Origin: Sequoia sempervirens
Taxonomy: Eukaryota; Streptophyta; Pinopsida; Cupressales; Cupressaceae
Assembly: GCA_007258455.2 (NCBI GenBank)
Contig: VDFB02358134.1
Coordinates: 208,738,407 to 208,802,406, forward strand
Length of the DNA: 64,000 nucleotides
Direction: 5' to 3'
Positions 1 through 13,523 of the stretch are shown here, piece after piece. Position 1 is the stretch's first letter. Each line of letters begins with the position of its first letter. Both the position numbers and the translations under genes were made by a program. The notes under the pieces are model-generated. The model was not told the origin of the DNA. It saw only the letters and a list, made by a program, of their open reading frames with translations, and did not search any database.

Positions 1-199
1 TCTGTACATGTTGATGAGGTAGGTGGTAGGTACAGGTGGCAATAAATGTGTTCGATCTAGCAAAACATTGGGTGCCACGTGGTTCAATCACAAGGTGCCA
101 TGTGGCACCCATCTCTCTCTCTTCTTTGGGTCTTCAACTCAGAATTGAAATAGTTTATTTTATAAAGAAAAGGGTTGATGGGATTCGATCTTGTTAGTG

Positions 200-1460
200 C
201 CTATTTTGGTTGTCTCTCATTTTCCAGTTGTTTGCCTTGAACTGCTTAACTGTCTCATCACATTGCCGATTACACCTCCCTTCTTCAAAGACCCAGTCCA
301 ACTGATGTTCCTCTTCGGGTTCTTGGCATAGGAGACCAAACTTCTGATCTTCTGCTTGGGGCACCACATCTGCAAGTTGTTCAAACACAACTTCTGCATC
401 ATCTGATGAAGCATCATCAAAGGTATCAAGGAACAAAGTCCTGAGCTAATACCATGAACCAATGGAGTGCACTGGTAAGCAAGCAAACCAATCATCGGCC
501 ACACCTTCCAAAGTTCTTACAAAAAAATTCATGACCACATCCTCTTTTTCAATCTGACAGTCTTCCATGAAATCAATGAAAAATTACATATGTATTGATG
601 CTGAATCTTCAATATCACTTCTAAACTTGGGTAAATGTTTATTAATTCTCCCAAGGGACAAAATGTGGGTAACCCTGGATTCTATCAAAATCCAAAGGGT
701 TGTATCTTTCATTATCATACGCCCTTTTATGAAGACAATATTGTGCCTTAAGCATGGTATCATAGCTTGTAGAGGGAGCATTAGGACAACAATGCATTTT
801 GAAAATGAAACCTATCCCTCTACACTATCCAGTTGCAATATTGAAATATCCCTTGATGACAGTGCTTGATCTCACCAAATAAGGGAACTGAAGTCTTTTC
901 AATGTTCAAAAGCATGAAGAATACCTGGAAACATTGTAGCTCTGGAACTTTCTTCAAATCTTCAATGGGTTTACCTTGAAAAAGTCGCCACCTCTTTGCA
1001 AAGGACATAACTTCAAATGATATGAAGTTCACTTACATATAAGTCCTTCTCTGAGCTCGTTCCACTAGCAGAGCACCATAAATATTTTAGGTTGACTGCA
1101 ACAAAACTTTCTCCAGGCCTGAGATTCTTCAAACTTTGAACATAACCAACATGGAATACAAAGATATGACTCTATTGCACACAATATGACTCATAAGGCC
1201 AGATTCAGTTCACTCCCCAATAGAGCCGCCATCTTTTTGGTTGTTTTTTTCTTGTAACTAGGTTTATCTCCTATTCTACCCATGGATTAGCCATCTCCAA
1301 TCAAGGAAAGCTTGGAGGACCTGGACCAACTGACAAGATCCAGTCAAAAACTGAGATCTTCTGCACTTTAGGCTCTGTAGAACTAGGGCAGGTATACCCA
1401 CACAATGCCTCAAATAAGACTAGACATTTCTTTTTATAGCAGATGACTCCTGATGCCAAG
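200..1460 (-). mobile_element. Gypsy-like gag relic, minus strand
   Basis: On the minus strand between about 580 and 200 the translation shows a decayed LTR-retrotransposon gag: FMEDCQIEKEDVVM, then a WFACLP segment, then an IGSW segment, in the order and spacing usual for plant Gypsy gag. There is at least one in-frame stop (near 450). At 1448-1458 the minus strand carries a sequence close to the initiator-Met primer-binding site (TTGGCATCAGGAG, against the usual TGGTATCAGAGC). It lies directly beside a TGTTGAG boundary at 1461 that could be the end of an LTR. I did not find the far LTR edge, a polypurine tract or pol. The element seems to be truncated at about 192 or to run off the left end. 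The Gypsy assignment rests on gag pattern alone. Confidence 0.4.
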
Positions 1461-2550
1461 TGTTGAGAACATCAAATAGGGCTAGATTCTCAGTTACAAA
1501 ACACTTGAAGCAACAAGGAGGTAGGACAAGAGATCAAGCAAAAGATATTCAATGATTTATTTGAATTATTTTCTAAGAGGGACAGGGTTGGAAGACAGAC
1601 TAGTGCCTACTCTGGGGTCATGGAGTCATACACACAAATGGAAGACTTTCTGCAAATGGACCTCAACCAGTGGATCTTGTTTTGTTGATGCCTTGCATCA
1701 ACTATCAGTTCCTTACACTGATAATCCAACTCTTGTTACCAGTCAAACTCTTCTTACCAAATACAGCTTACATACAAACAATCACTATCACCTGCTCAAA
1801 GGGTTTTAACTGCTCCCTTGAAGTAGACCTATCAACAAATGACACAGTCTCATGAAATATGAGAAGATGAACAAAGGCTCCTTATGCATTCATTCAAATG
1901 ATCAAAGCATACAAGAATGGAGACAATCTAATGGCATATGCATGAGAGACAAGCATCTTCATGTATTCCTTGTACAAAATGATTGCATTTACAGAGAAAT
2001 TTAGAATTATAGACTATAGACTTAATGCATGACACCAGACTAAACCCTAGCCTATCTCAGACCAATCACAGAACTCAAAAAGTGGAACTGAACACCAAAG
2101 TTTGGAACCCTTCATCCTGGCCATGAAATTCTCCTTTATAGGAATAGGAGAAGCAACAAGCAACTAGCCAAATGAGATTACATGTCATTAGATGACAGGG
2201 TAAACCCTAAAATAGTTTGTAGGCCAAGTCATCCGATCCACCAGAATATCTGAATATCATTGAATGCTCTGTCAGGTGGTTTAGGGAGAAAATCACGCAA
2301 TTAGGTCGAATCGAGCAAGTACAGGAATGGCAAGCCATGGCAGTCAAAACCAAGAGGGTACATTGACCATGTCGTCCAGGGAATCCGCGGGTGCGATCAT
2401 CATAGATCTAGAGTCCACAAATATGGAAGCCATCTGTTCCAACCATCTCTTCTCATCAGAAAACCTAATGCCCTAGCTCTGCAATTAATTCCATCTCTAC
2501 CGCACCAACTCGCACCAGTAATCAAGGCTCAAGACCAAATCAGGGCCACC
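1461..2550. other. No gene seen; possible LTR remnant
   Basis: This stretch begins with TGTTGAGAACATC next to a primer-binding-site-like sequence, so its left part may be the LTR of the minus-strand gag relic. No coding region, RNA gene or second LTR edge was recognised. Short open frames here do not resemble any family I know. Confidence 0.3.
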
Positions 2551-2639
2551 ATGCCAATCCATAATGAAATCTTCATCGCCATTCCTGAGCCACGGGCCAA
2601 GCGACCAACCACAATAAATGCATCCCTGGTTCAATCCAT

Positions 2640-3480
2640 GTCAGTCACAGCTTCCAGCAAACCAGTCGACGTGACACCGCAGAGTTGGGGAGACAAGACG
2701 CTGAGAACCCAATGTTTCATCGAGCAAACATACCATTCGGCAAGACTAGACGCATTCGGCCAAACATCACAATGACAACAATGCCACATTAGCGAGAGAA
2801 GGCACAATCAGCAGGAGATCATGATGACACCCCAACAAGAAGCACCATTGGCAAGAGAAAGTGGTGTTGGGAAGACCTCGGGGTGACAACAAATGGTTGG
2901 TGAAGAGATACACCGAAAAGCCAATCATATCAGCAACACACCATCTGATTAGGGAGACATCTGGCTGAAGAGAACATGTTATATCGATCACTGAGCACAG
3001 TCGGCAGGAGGCCACCAAGTCGACAAAACATCCCAGCGAAGTCCACTAAGTTAGAGGGAAGATGACCAAGTCAGCCAGACATAAGGAAGTCGAGGAGACA
3101 TCTCGCCGAAGGATGGATGCTATACTGAACACTCATCATAGTCGAAAAGAGATCACAATGTCAGCGAGACTTCATACTGACAACCTTCACACTTTGTCAG
3201 ACAGGCGGGTTGGGAAGACTGGGCGTACTCAGCAAGACGTCACAGCGAAGTCATCGCAGTCGAAGGGAGGTCACACCGAGCATCAAAGGGGTCATCAAAG
3301 TCGGCAAGACAAGCAGGGGTCAAGGAGACATCTCCTTGACACAACCAACATAGGCCGAGAAGATAAGGCCTCGGGGAGACAAGTAGGGGTTGCCGAGATG
3401 TCACCCCGAGAGCCAAAGGTGACACTAAAGGCAAGGTGGGGCCGGAGAAAGTGGAGAATGGGGCACAAAAAGACATAAGT
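2640..3480. repeat. Degenerate short-repeat tract
   Basis: The tract is built from loosely repeated words such as gtcggcaagac, gagacatct and cgaag, often spaced about 25-40 bases apart, and the plus strand is poor in T. This layout is typical of decayed internal tandem repeats in plant LTR elements. Open frames crossing it on both strands are low-complexity by-products of the biased composition and show no domain. I cannot define an exact period. Confidence 0.35.
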
Positions 3481-4093
3481 GGCAAGTGCACTGGCTAGGC
3501 AAGTTAAAGAAAAAAAAGACAGGTGGAAAGGGAACTAGACTAAGGTGGAGCCAAAACCAAGAAAGAGGAGTCGGAGCCGAAGTGGGGAATAAAAAGGAAC
3601 AAAAGAGACTAGGACCAAAAACCATCCCGCTCCTGCTTCCACAAAAGACTGTGGAGGTAGAGCCAAAACCAACATGAGACAAAGAAGCCTCGAGGCTGGG
3701 AGTGGGACAAAACCTGAAACAAGAAACTTGAAAAAAGTTCCAAAATAGATTCTCGTTCCAATCCTGCGCCTGCCAAAGGAAACCAAAAACAAAGACAACC
3801 GAAGATGCAGAGTCGGGGCCGGAATGGAACTCGAAAAAGAAACCAAAGGAAATATCTTGATTATGATTCCATTCCGGTTCCACCCCCACCAGACAAAGAA
3901 AAACACAAGGCAAGGAAGAAAAGAAAGATCTGACCATCCGAGACATGAACCCTTGGCATGCTAAGCTCAGCCCTAGCAGGAGCCCATTTACCCCACATGC
4001 CAAAATGATAGAAAATTCCCAAGCTAAAGATTCGTCAGGAAAATCAAAGGCAAACAACTAGAAAATGAGACACAACCAAAATAGGCACTAACA

Positions 4094-7000
4094 GATCCCA
4101 TGACCACCCAATTAACACTCTCTTCACCTACCAACATGCCACATTTCACGGTTGAACATATATACTCCACTGGTAGATTTTGACAATTAACAATTTAAAA
4201 TTTCCTTTTAAAAATAAGAGGCAGGGGTCAATCCACCAACCTCCCCACCCCCAAAATCTTGCACAACCACCACACCATGTGTGGTTTTGAGTCATTATCG
4301 AGCTTAGTTTCTTAAAACCAATAGCTAAAAACTGAAATCTCCCAAAACCTAACAAATTAACCCCTATAATTAAAAATTCAATCTCCTAAAATTTAATAAG
4401 ATTAAAAACCAATCTTGTAAAGCCCAAAAATATGAAATTTAAAGGGGCTTAAATCTATTTAAAAGATTATCTAAGGAGATAATTAGGGGTTTGAAGATTA
4501 TTAAGGGATATTAGTGATTCATCTATGTAAATAGGGGGAATTGTGAAATATTTTTACTTGTTAAAGGGAGATAGGGTTGATTTTGTAAATTATATGGTTA
4601 TCAACCATATCAATTGGGAAAATTTTACGTATAAAAAGGGTGGAATAGACTTGTGGGAGGTAGGTGGTGACTTATGAGAGAATTTGTATGGAGAGTTTTA
4701 GTTTTTGAATCTGTGCATCGAAGGAGCGTCACTCTATTGCACTTGAAGGAGGAAGACATTGAAACTCATAAAGACTCGACATTTTATTTTATTGAAGCCT
4801 TGTAACCAGTTTTGGAGGATAATCAAGGATCAGTCACTCTATTTGAGAGGGATCGAGAGATGTAGCCATATTGGTGAACTCTATCATCAACTTGTGTTTT
4901 TTCTTCTCTCTTCTACCTCTCTTTTATTTTTTTTCATCACCTTATTATTGCTATGTTCATTTAAGCATTTCAATTACGTTATTACATTTTAAGACTTTCA
5001 AATTAAGCATTGTAAACATTAAGCAAACACATGTAATTATCATAGATCTTAATTAAATATTAGGTCATGTAATATAAAAGTTATAGCGGGTAACCCATTC
5101 ATAGGTTGTGCAGAAGGGATGGGAAGATGCATAAAAGAAGCCATATCTATGTATTCCAAAAAGGATTTCCTTAAGAAACCTCAAAGGTTTGACAATCAGA
5201 AAATAACCTATTCTAGATCTCACTTCACAATGTCTAGGGATCCTTCTGACTATGCCTACTAAGTTTCATAGAATAGGGCTCATAGTTTAGGTTTCAAGGT
5301 TATGCGACCTACAACACACACACCTAGAACACAAGAGAAGATTCTTTCAACACAATAAAATGGAACCAAAATAGTTCACACCCAATTCACCAAAATGTAG
5401 AGGGGGACCAACTAATCAAGGACTTCATTTCATGGGAAATTCTAGAACAATAGGCTACCCTAATTTACCTCAAGCTAGATAAATGAATTAGAAAGGTTTA
5501 AGGTTTCAAGGGTTGAAAAGGAATGACAACTGGTCTATTTCTTTCCTTCTGCTAACCCGAATGTTTTGAGGAATCAGGAGAGAGTTTTCAAATTTCAAAC
5601 TCTATTAAACCCTTGTTCTGTTAGTTTGATTGAACATGAAATGTAGATAATAGAAACTGAAATCACAACACCATATACAAGAGAACAATAGATTTACATG
5701 AAAAACCCAATGAAGGAAAAACCATGATGAGGATTAACTCATAGTATAAGTAATAGAAAAATTGGTACAAAGGGGCTCATTGCTATAATAGGACACACTG
5801 TCTAAAAGGCTCACAACTAGGGCTCACTACCATAAAAGAATATGGGAAAATAGAAGAAGAATGTTACACAGAGAACTCTTTTCAATGCAACAAGGAGTCC
5901 ACCATAATTGATCACACACTTTTGCAATCTCACATGAAAGATATTAGATGCCTTTAGCTCACTACCTCCAGGAACCCTAACATGAAGTTTGCACTACTTT
6001 GCTCAAATTTGCATCACACACATCTCTTACATCTATCTTTCTTCTTACTCTTTAAATTCTCACTTGCATCAACACCATACATATTTATATCAAGATCTAC
6101 CTCAAAAACTTTCTCTAATGTCAGCCACTAGCCGTTATACATACAAATTCAAAATAGGTCACCACTTAAACATTCCCATGGTGGATATGAATGAAAGGAA
6201 ACCTACACAAATCCTTAATTAGGACAAAAATAGATCCAACATGCTTCCACAAGCCTGACATGTAGTTTTAAACACAAGGTCAACCAACACTCATGCAAGA
6301 CATGATAAACATTAAGTACACACTTCATTAAACCAATCTAAAAAGTCTAAAGTTCTGAAAAAAATAACTCACTTGAACTTAATCTAGAATAATTCACAAA
6401 CTACTTAAGATTCATTAAACACTTCATCCAAATTCCCATCAAACAAATACTTCAACTCAAAACAACTGGTAATCCTTATTTGCATACTAATAAATGAAAT
6501 TCACACTATATTGCACCAAATCAAGTAAAAGCTTGAATAAAGAAAGATAAAAGCATCATAAGCAACTTCCCAAATCTACACAACCTGAGACCCAACAATG
6601 GAGAAATGTGGAACAAATAATTTCTCCCATACCACAAAAAACATCATTGAACAACTGGTTCACACACTGGTGAAAATATCTCACACTATACAATGATTCA
6701 AAAACCCAAATTCAAAATGTAGCAATATCTAACAACCTTGAATAACCTATAAAATCTACACATGCATAGATTTAACATAGAAAGAACGTGGAGCATATTA
6801 TGAACACTTGCACAACACAACTTAATTTGTTTATTAACTTTACTCCAAAGCACTAGGAAACCAAGTACCAAAGACATCATCTCAGCTCATTACTTCATTC
6901 CAACTCTTCTTCATACTATGCAACAAGAAGAATAGCTCCACGAACTCACAACACTTTCTTAAGGTCTCAACTACACATGCACAATCCTTTTTCTCTTTTC

Positions 7001-8151
7001 CACAATTTTCTCAATATGCTCAACATCTCCATCCCATAGTTGACATCAATGACAACACTAGTGACCAGTAGAATTTATCTTGACATCAATGAAAACACCT
7101 TCATTCTTGCAACAATCCCATCTTCTATCTTCATTCTACTAGCAACCTACAACAAGGTATTACAATATTTTAGATATGTTAGGGTGTTTTGACTTCTCCA
7201 TGATTTGATCTTTATCATTTGTCATTGTCATATAGGAATCATGCTCTAATGCAATTGAGTAGGGTTTCTTTGCATATTAGCTCATAACAACCTTAGATGC
7301 ACTTAAGGTTAGGGCTTCTATACACTACCACTTATCCAATATATATCATTCTCCAAGGTTTAATTACCAAAATAGGGTTTGACTAAGGAAAATCCCTATA
7401 CACACAAAACAACATTTTCTTTTTGTAGATTTGCTACAGATTCATATTTGAAAGTCAAGATTTATAGGTACAAGAGTGAAGTGTAGACAAAGGGCTATAG
7501 ATTCAACTTCTGAAATTTCATGATGAAAGGACATAGGGACCCATTTTCCCTTGGGCAAATGAGTCTTGATACAGAGTGCATATCCCAATTTTTAGGCTAG
7601 GTGCACATCATCCTACCCTTCTTAGATCTATTTGAAAGTTATTGTTTTTGTTTCTACTATCATAATACTCTACATTTCAAGTATTAAGTAATATAATTGA
7701 GTTTGTTAATGCATTTAAATTTGTCTCCCAAAACAACCAATAAGTGATTTTTTCCATTTTTTGTCATAAGAAAACAATAGACCTACCTAACAAGGTTGAC
7801 TCACCTTAAGGTTGAAAGTCAACCACGTATCCTTGGGAGATCTCTTTTTCTAATGAAATTAGGGGAAAAGAGGGAGTGTGTTAGGTCATTTCATTAAACC
7901 CTGGATCTTTCACATCATTCCCTCTATTGTTCTACATTATAGACACATAATATTCTCACCTTTAATAAAACATTAAAAGATGTGCTTGCTAGAGATAGAG
8001 AAGTCAAAGCTAACATATTGACTTTATATATTCCCATAAATTTTTTGTTATAACTACAACAATTAACCTTGTTGAAGAAGCTAGAAAATTTTACATTTTT
8101 TAGTTGCTTCCTTTTTTAAAGAAACTGTTAAAATTAGTAACTTTTTCATGG
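4094..8151. other. AT-rich intergenic tract, no gene recognised
   Basis: No supported gene. At 5640-5800 there is a run resembling the 'aaaaacccaatgaaggaaaaacc' type of signal found in plant Copia LTRs, so part of 5.1-6.3 kb may be a decayed LTR. No mate or target duplication was found. Short open frames are scattered and AT-driven. Confidence 0.3.
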
Positions 8152-8290
8152 TTTTAAAACTAGTAAGGAGGATTAAGTATATGAATCTCTTAAGTCATGT
8201 ATTATATGTGAATTTAAAACTAGTTTTAAAACTAGTAAGGAGGATTAAGTATATAAATCTCTTAATTCATGTATTATATGTGAATTTAAC
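8152..8290. repeat. 72-bp tandem duplication
   Basis: A unit starting ttttaaaactagtaagg at 8152 recurs at 8224 with period 72. The two copies differ at only a few positions, such as atgaatctcttaagtc against ataaatctcttaattc. It lies in an AT-rich intergenic stretch and is not linked to any gene. Confidence 0.85.
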
Positions 8291-10397
8291 TATTTAGTTT
8301 TACACATGGATGGTGATGTATGCATAGTAATTATATCTTTTGAATATTTTGGAGCTTGCACCTAATTAGACTAGAATTTATGTGATGATAAGAATTATTG
8401 ATTATTTGTGGATCTAAAGTCCCTACCCAATAAAACTTAGGCTCAATCTTCCTAACCCTTGTTTGTGTTTATATTACTTTAAAATCAAATTAGAGTAGGT
8501 TAGTTTAGAACTTTTATCATTTTGTTTTAAAGAATGAAAAGTGTAAGTGAATTCTTAAAGGAACTTGAATCAAATTAAAATCTAAATCTATTTGATATTA
8601 TCATTCTATACATGAAGCAAAGAAAGATAAAATTCAATTCATCTTATAAAAGGAAATTTGTTAAAAAATATGGTAAGAAATTTGTTTAAAATTCTCCCAA
8701 TAAACCCTTAAATTGGAATGATACGCATAAACATCTGAGGTATGCTAGTGAGTCAATACTTAACTATATATATCTTATAGAGATAATCAATTTTTTTAGG
8801 AGAGGAATAGCATATCATGTTGTCGTTTAAGTTTGAAATGGTATTTCAACCATCAATATTACTAACTTACCAATGGGTTTCTCTTGACTCCATATTATTT
8901 GTTTGGTTATTAAAGTTTTAACTCTTAATTATTGGGTAGTTGATGACTTGCACTTATCCATATTAAATTGGATCAACATATTAAAAATATATGTATATAG
9001 GTTAAGAGATGAAAGTTTCCCTTCAAATGCAATACTTGCCTATCTAGAAAGTAGATGCAAGCCAATGTTTGTCATCTCAAATGACTTCTAAAATTCATCG
9101 TAGAATTGTGTATCAAAGAAGTAATCTATTCCAAAAAAAAAAAAAAATCAATATAAAATACAATAATTACACTACATGGCCATAAAAATACTTCACATAT
9201 TTATTACAGATAAAAACATACCAAGTGAAACCATAAGAAAAAGGCCGTATAGAGATTTTCTCATACCATGGAAAGATCTTGCTTGAATCAATAGGGTGAT
9301 TTCTTAAGCATGCAAAGAAATTTAGTACTTCTATCATTCCATGTTGTGTTCAAGATCTGGTGACTACTCTATTGCATATTTTATATCTTGAAATCTATAC
9401 AAAGAAATGCACACTTTACATGCATTGGCGCGCACCAACCATCCTAATTTGGTTATGACATGTTTATTTCTAGTAAAGATTTAACTCGTTTCATATTGTA
9501 AGTTGTAGAAACATAACATATCTTAGATATATGGAAAACCATCCTAGTGAGTTGGGCAATTATAAGCATAAGCCAATGTCACTTTGAATATGGTCAATGT
9601 TGAGGTTTTTGCAACCAAAATGATATTTTGTCTCACCATGTTGACTTACAAGTATAATACAATCATTTTCCCATGACAATTTTTTTTGATTGATCGAAAA
9701 TCAAATTTGTCTTACGAGCTAATTGATATCACATTAAAAAATATAGTAAAAAATTCAAATTAATTTCAAATAAAATCACATAAGACTAATATGTAGAATA
9801 TTCCTCAAATTTATTGAAAAAAAAAAAAATCTTGTGTTTTATTGATTAAAATACCATTATCATCACTACAAGATAAAGGACAAATCCTAATTCATTTTAA
9901 TGCACGGAAGAACAATTAAAATTTGAGAATCACTAAAGAACATTATATCAACATATTTACTAATAAAATCAGATAAGCATAATACATAATTACTCGTCCT
10001 CAATTTTTATTTAGTGATCAAATCAACCCACCCAAAATTTTAATTGTGAATAACATATCCACCCAACTAGAAATGGTTACATTTACAATAGCAACATTAG
10101 CAAATATAAAAGCACAATAGTACTAACCACCAAATGCTTCGATTGAAAATAAGGAAGCAAACAAAAAAATATAATATTCATCCTCAAAAATAAAAATAGT
10201 ACTGAAGGATTAGTTATCTAGTGTTTAGAAACAACTTATCAGAGGACCTGTGATGGTATTTATGCTTTTTGAGGGAAAACAGGGGACTAAGATGAAACTG
10301 ATCCCGATGATTACATCACATAAACCCTAATACCAAACCATGTATGTGATAACACACCAGACACTAAACGATAACCATTGCTAAGCCCCCCGGTGGC
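8291..10397. other. AT-rich intergenic tract, downstream of copy 1
   Basis: No gene, RNA or mobile element could be supported. The last two hundred bases would be the 3' flank of the VWA-GTPase pseudogene copy 1, which is transcribed leftward. Confidence 0.3.
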
Positions 10398-11376
10398 TTA
10401 CATCAAAGATGCAACTGGAGGCTTGAGGCTTTTTTCCAGATTCTCAAAGCTTCTAGCCAGCTCAAGTGCATCCAGAGTGAGCTGAAACTGTCCATTTCCC
10501 CTCTGTGCCATTTCCTCTAAGATACTCTTTGTGGGATCATTACCGAACATTATTGTATGGAGGGTCATCCTGGGCTCCTGTCTTTTCATACTCTCTACAC
10601 ACTCAACAGGATTCCTTCTGCCATTGTTTCCTCCATCACTGAGAAAGATAACAACTGGCATTTTCATGTTTACCATTGGGTCTCCGGTTGCTTTTATCAA
10701 TATATTTTCTGCACATTCCAAGCCTGATGAATAATTGGTTTTTCGAGAGGGTGAATACGGAAGGAGACGATCTACACCACTTTCTTCCATATCTTGCATC
10801 TCTAGAGCTACGGTTGCCGATCGACTGAATAGAACTACTGATACAGAGTCATCAGCAACTGTTGTACGACGGATTCCTATGAAAGTCAGAATGGCCTCAT
10901 AGACACAGCCAAGCCTAGAATTATGCTCATTAAACATTTCCATCGTTGGGGTGATATCGCGGGAGCCCATGGAACTTGATCTGTCAATGACAAAAATTAC
11001 ATGATGAGGTACATTAGCATAATGACGGCAGGCAAAGCGGTGACCATCAACAGTTACACAACTTGTAGGACTGGCATTTTGTCTCGTTCTTTCTATAGGT
11101 TTATGCCATAGCTGCTCCGTGCAATAAGATTTTGTCTCTGACTCTGCGTTATGCTCCTCGGATTTACACTGGTGATTGCATCTGCTAAACTCTTGACGCT
11201 CTTCCTCTGTGCAAGGATCAACAAATCTAACATATTTCCAATAGGTCTCATGAGTCATCTCATCCTTTGGAACATCATTGTCAGGCCCATATTTGATGGT
11301 TGCGTGCCTGGAACCGTCATGGAGATTACTGGTGCACATAATGTATCTCTGACTATTTGTTTTTGGACAAGGAACC
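10398..11376 (-). pseudogene. VWA-domain exon of copy 1
   Basis: This open frame encodes the C-terminal part of the protein; the ATG at 11339 is internal, not the native start. The first hundred residues are Cys/His-bearing and unrecognised. The von Willebrand factor A domain starts near residue 113 of the 313 counted from that ATG. It has an intact MIDAS metal site: DRSSS at residues 119-123, Thr201 in TNYSSG, and Asp235 in FLSDGGNN. Such domains bind Mg2+ and mediate protein-protein contacts. The frame ends at a natural TAA/TAG-type end after VASLM, matching the C-terminus of copy 2. Its right edge is the target duplication of the Copia element, which cuts it off from the Cys/His exon. On its own it has no promoter that I can identify. 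Confidence 0.85.
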
Positions 11377-12089
11377 TGTGAAAATTCTATTGCAGTTACT
11401 GATTATTAATCTCCTATCTAATACATAGATTATTTGACTCTGAAAAATTAATTCTCAGCAAATATCGAAAAATAACACAACTGCAACTTCACCAATAAAA
11501 CTCACAGAAATAGAGAAGAAAACATTCACAATAATGAACACAATATTTTTGGACAAATTGTCCGTGGAAAAACCCCGAAGGAAAACCACTACTGCAGATG
11601 AGGAATTATATTAAACTTCAGCAAACTTAAGGAATACAAACTGCTTGCCTCTTCTTGTGAGTTCCCAATATCCTTCTCCAAAATTCTTCCCTCAATTTCT
11701 CCTCGCTGAAATTCCACAGCTGCTATATATCAGCGCCCTTGTAACACTGCAAGACTATTTGCTCTCACTGCAAATTTACTTGCTATCACTGCAAGTCTTT
11801 CTCAACTCTATACTTGTGTGTTCTCCAAATGCCCATTGATCCCCTTTTATACTTTTCTCATTGGAAAACCAATGGCCATGATTTAATCTCAATCAATGGC
11901 TAAGATTAAATAGACTCTAAAAACCCTAACTAACTGGATTCTAGAAGTCTCTAGGGAAATCAATTTATTTAATTACATAATTATCTAGACAACTCAGCCC
12001 TTTTCTGGAAGTCTCTAGAAAATAATTAAATAATTAAATAACACTTCTTAGGAATGGAGACACCTGTCCAAGCTACATAAAAATCAACA
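11377..12089 (-). repeat. Copia-1 3' LTR
   Basis: It matches 16193-16914 over its whole length, with scattered substitutions and small indels concentrated near 11655-11750. It begins tgtgaaaattc and ends aaatcaaca on the plus strand. The left flank gaacc is the target duplication. Confidence 0.95.
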
Positions 12090-13519
12090 CTCCCTCTTAG
12101 CGAGGAAGGTGTTCTGCATGACACCCAACCTATCTCTGAAGAAGATGAATTTCGCCTTCCCCAATGCCTTAGTCAAAATGTCTGCTACCTGCTGATCTGT
12201 AGGTATATACTGTAGCTGAACAATCCCGCGCTGTACACAATCTCTGATGAAATGATATCTGATGTCTATATGCTTAGACCTATCATGAAACACCGGATTC
12301 TCAGACAACTTGATGCAACTCTGATTGTCGCAGTGTATCACCGTAGTCTCAACCCTCTGACCAAACAAGGCCACCAGCAACTTCCGAAGCCATATCGCCT
12401 CACATCGCCATGCTAGCTGCTATGTATTCTGCCTCAGGAACTCAAAGCCACAGACTTCGCTTCTGTTTGTACCAAGAGACAACTCCTGATCCCAAGCTAA
12501 AGCAACACCCTAAAGTGCTTTTCCTGTCGTTGTACTGCCTGCCCAATCTGCGTCAGTATAGCCTATCAACCTGATACCATCACCTCGAGCATATTTGATT
12601 CCATACTCGATTGTACCATGCAAATACCGCAACACATGCTTTGCTGGTCCAATGCACTCTCTTCGGCTCGACCATGAACTGACTAAGAGAGTTTACTGCA
12701 AAGGATATATCTGGCCGTGTTGACCAAATACATGAGAGACCCAATCAACTGCCTGTATAAGGTGGGGTCTACATCCTTCTCCCTGGATGTCTCTACCTTC
12801 TTCCAATTCGTGATCATAGGAGTAGACATGGCTCTGCAATCTTCCATCTCGAACCTCCTCAAGATTTTGATGCAGTATTTCCCTTGTCCAAGGAAAATCT
12901 CTCCATCTGTCTGCCATACCTCCATGCCTAGAAAGTAGTGCATAAGCCCCAAATCCTTCATCTCGAACTCTGCTGCAAGGTCCCTCTTGCACTCCTCTAT
13001 GAGCCCTAGTGAACCTGTTAAAAACAAGTCATCCACATAAAGAACAAGAATGAGAACCTCACCCCAACCACCAAGTAGTAGAGGTTAGCATCCGCTTCAC
13101 TCTTCACAAAGCCCATTCCCTGCAAGTATCTATCAATGTGCTCATACCACGCCCTGGGAGCCTGCTTGAGTCCGTACAAAGCTTTCTTCAATCTGCACAC
13201 GTGGGTTGTACTGCTGTGTGCTACAAAGCCCTCTGGTTGTTCTATGTATACCTCCTCTTTCAATTCACCATTAAGAAACGCCGTCTTGACATCCATCTGA
13301 TGGATCTGCCATCCCATCTTGCAAGATCGACTTCATTATAGAAATATACCACCGGAGCAAATGTCTCCTCATAGTCAATTCCCTTCCTTCTGAGAAACCC
13401 CTTGGCCACAAACCTTGCCTTGTATTTCTCGATGCTACCATCTGCACCGTGCTTGATCTTATAGATCCAAATGATCCAACCATCCCTATCTGTTGGTCTA
13501 GGCACAACCTCCCACACAT
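12084..13519 (-). pseudogene. Copia-1 reverse transcriptase / RNase H, frameshifted
   Basis: Continuing leftward from the gag-pol stop, the reverse transcriptase is spread over three frames. The start is in frame with gag-pol (13517-13360, KARFVAKGF...YEETFAPV). The next part contains [16 protein letters not shown] and [13 protein letters not shown] (13317-13060). A third has FEMKDLGLMHYFLGMEVW (13036-12683). A final block at 12380-12084 carries the RNase H end with HCDNQSCIKLSENPVFHDR and ADILTKALGK. Frameshifts near 13355 and 13045 and further decay at 12680-12380 mean no working enzyme is made. The domain order and motifs are clearly Copia. Confidence 0.9.
12090..12098 (-). other. Copia-1 polypurine tract
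   Basis: The minus strand reads AAGAGGGAG directly against the 3' LTR. This is the expected position of the plus-strand DNA synthesis primer. Confidence 0.75.
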
Positions 13520-13523
13520 CGTT

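Larger units (their letters stand above)
192..4093. repeat. 47-bp inverted repeats bounding 3.9 kb
   Basis: The segment 192-238 is repeated in reverse complement at about 4048-4093 with only a few differences. The left copy starts TGTTAGTGCC and the right copy ends GGCACTAACA. Both arms also read as the tail of the same coding-like stretch, with a TAA in the shared part. They may therefore be two oppositely oriented fragments of one repeat family rather than the ends of a DNA transposon. Flanking bases (gatct on the left, gatcc on the right) are only weakly similar. Confidence 0.5.

Noticed and set aside
3425..4057. 210-residue minus-strand frame
   Set aside because: It crosses the degenerate repeat tract, is rich in Phe, Ser and Pro, and has no recognisable motif. 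It is better explained by biased composition.
192..4093. CACTA-type DNA transposon
   Set aside because: A cactaac word lies at the right end, but the orientation is wrong: CACTA should open the left end and TAGTG close the right. No transposase and no 3-bp target duplication were found.
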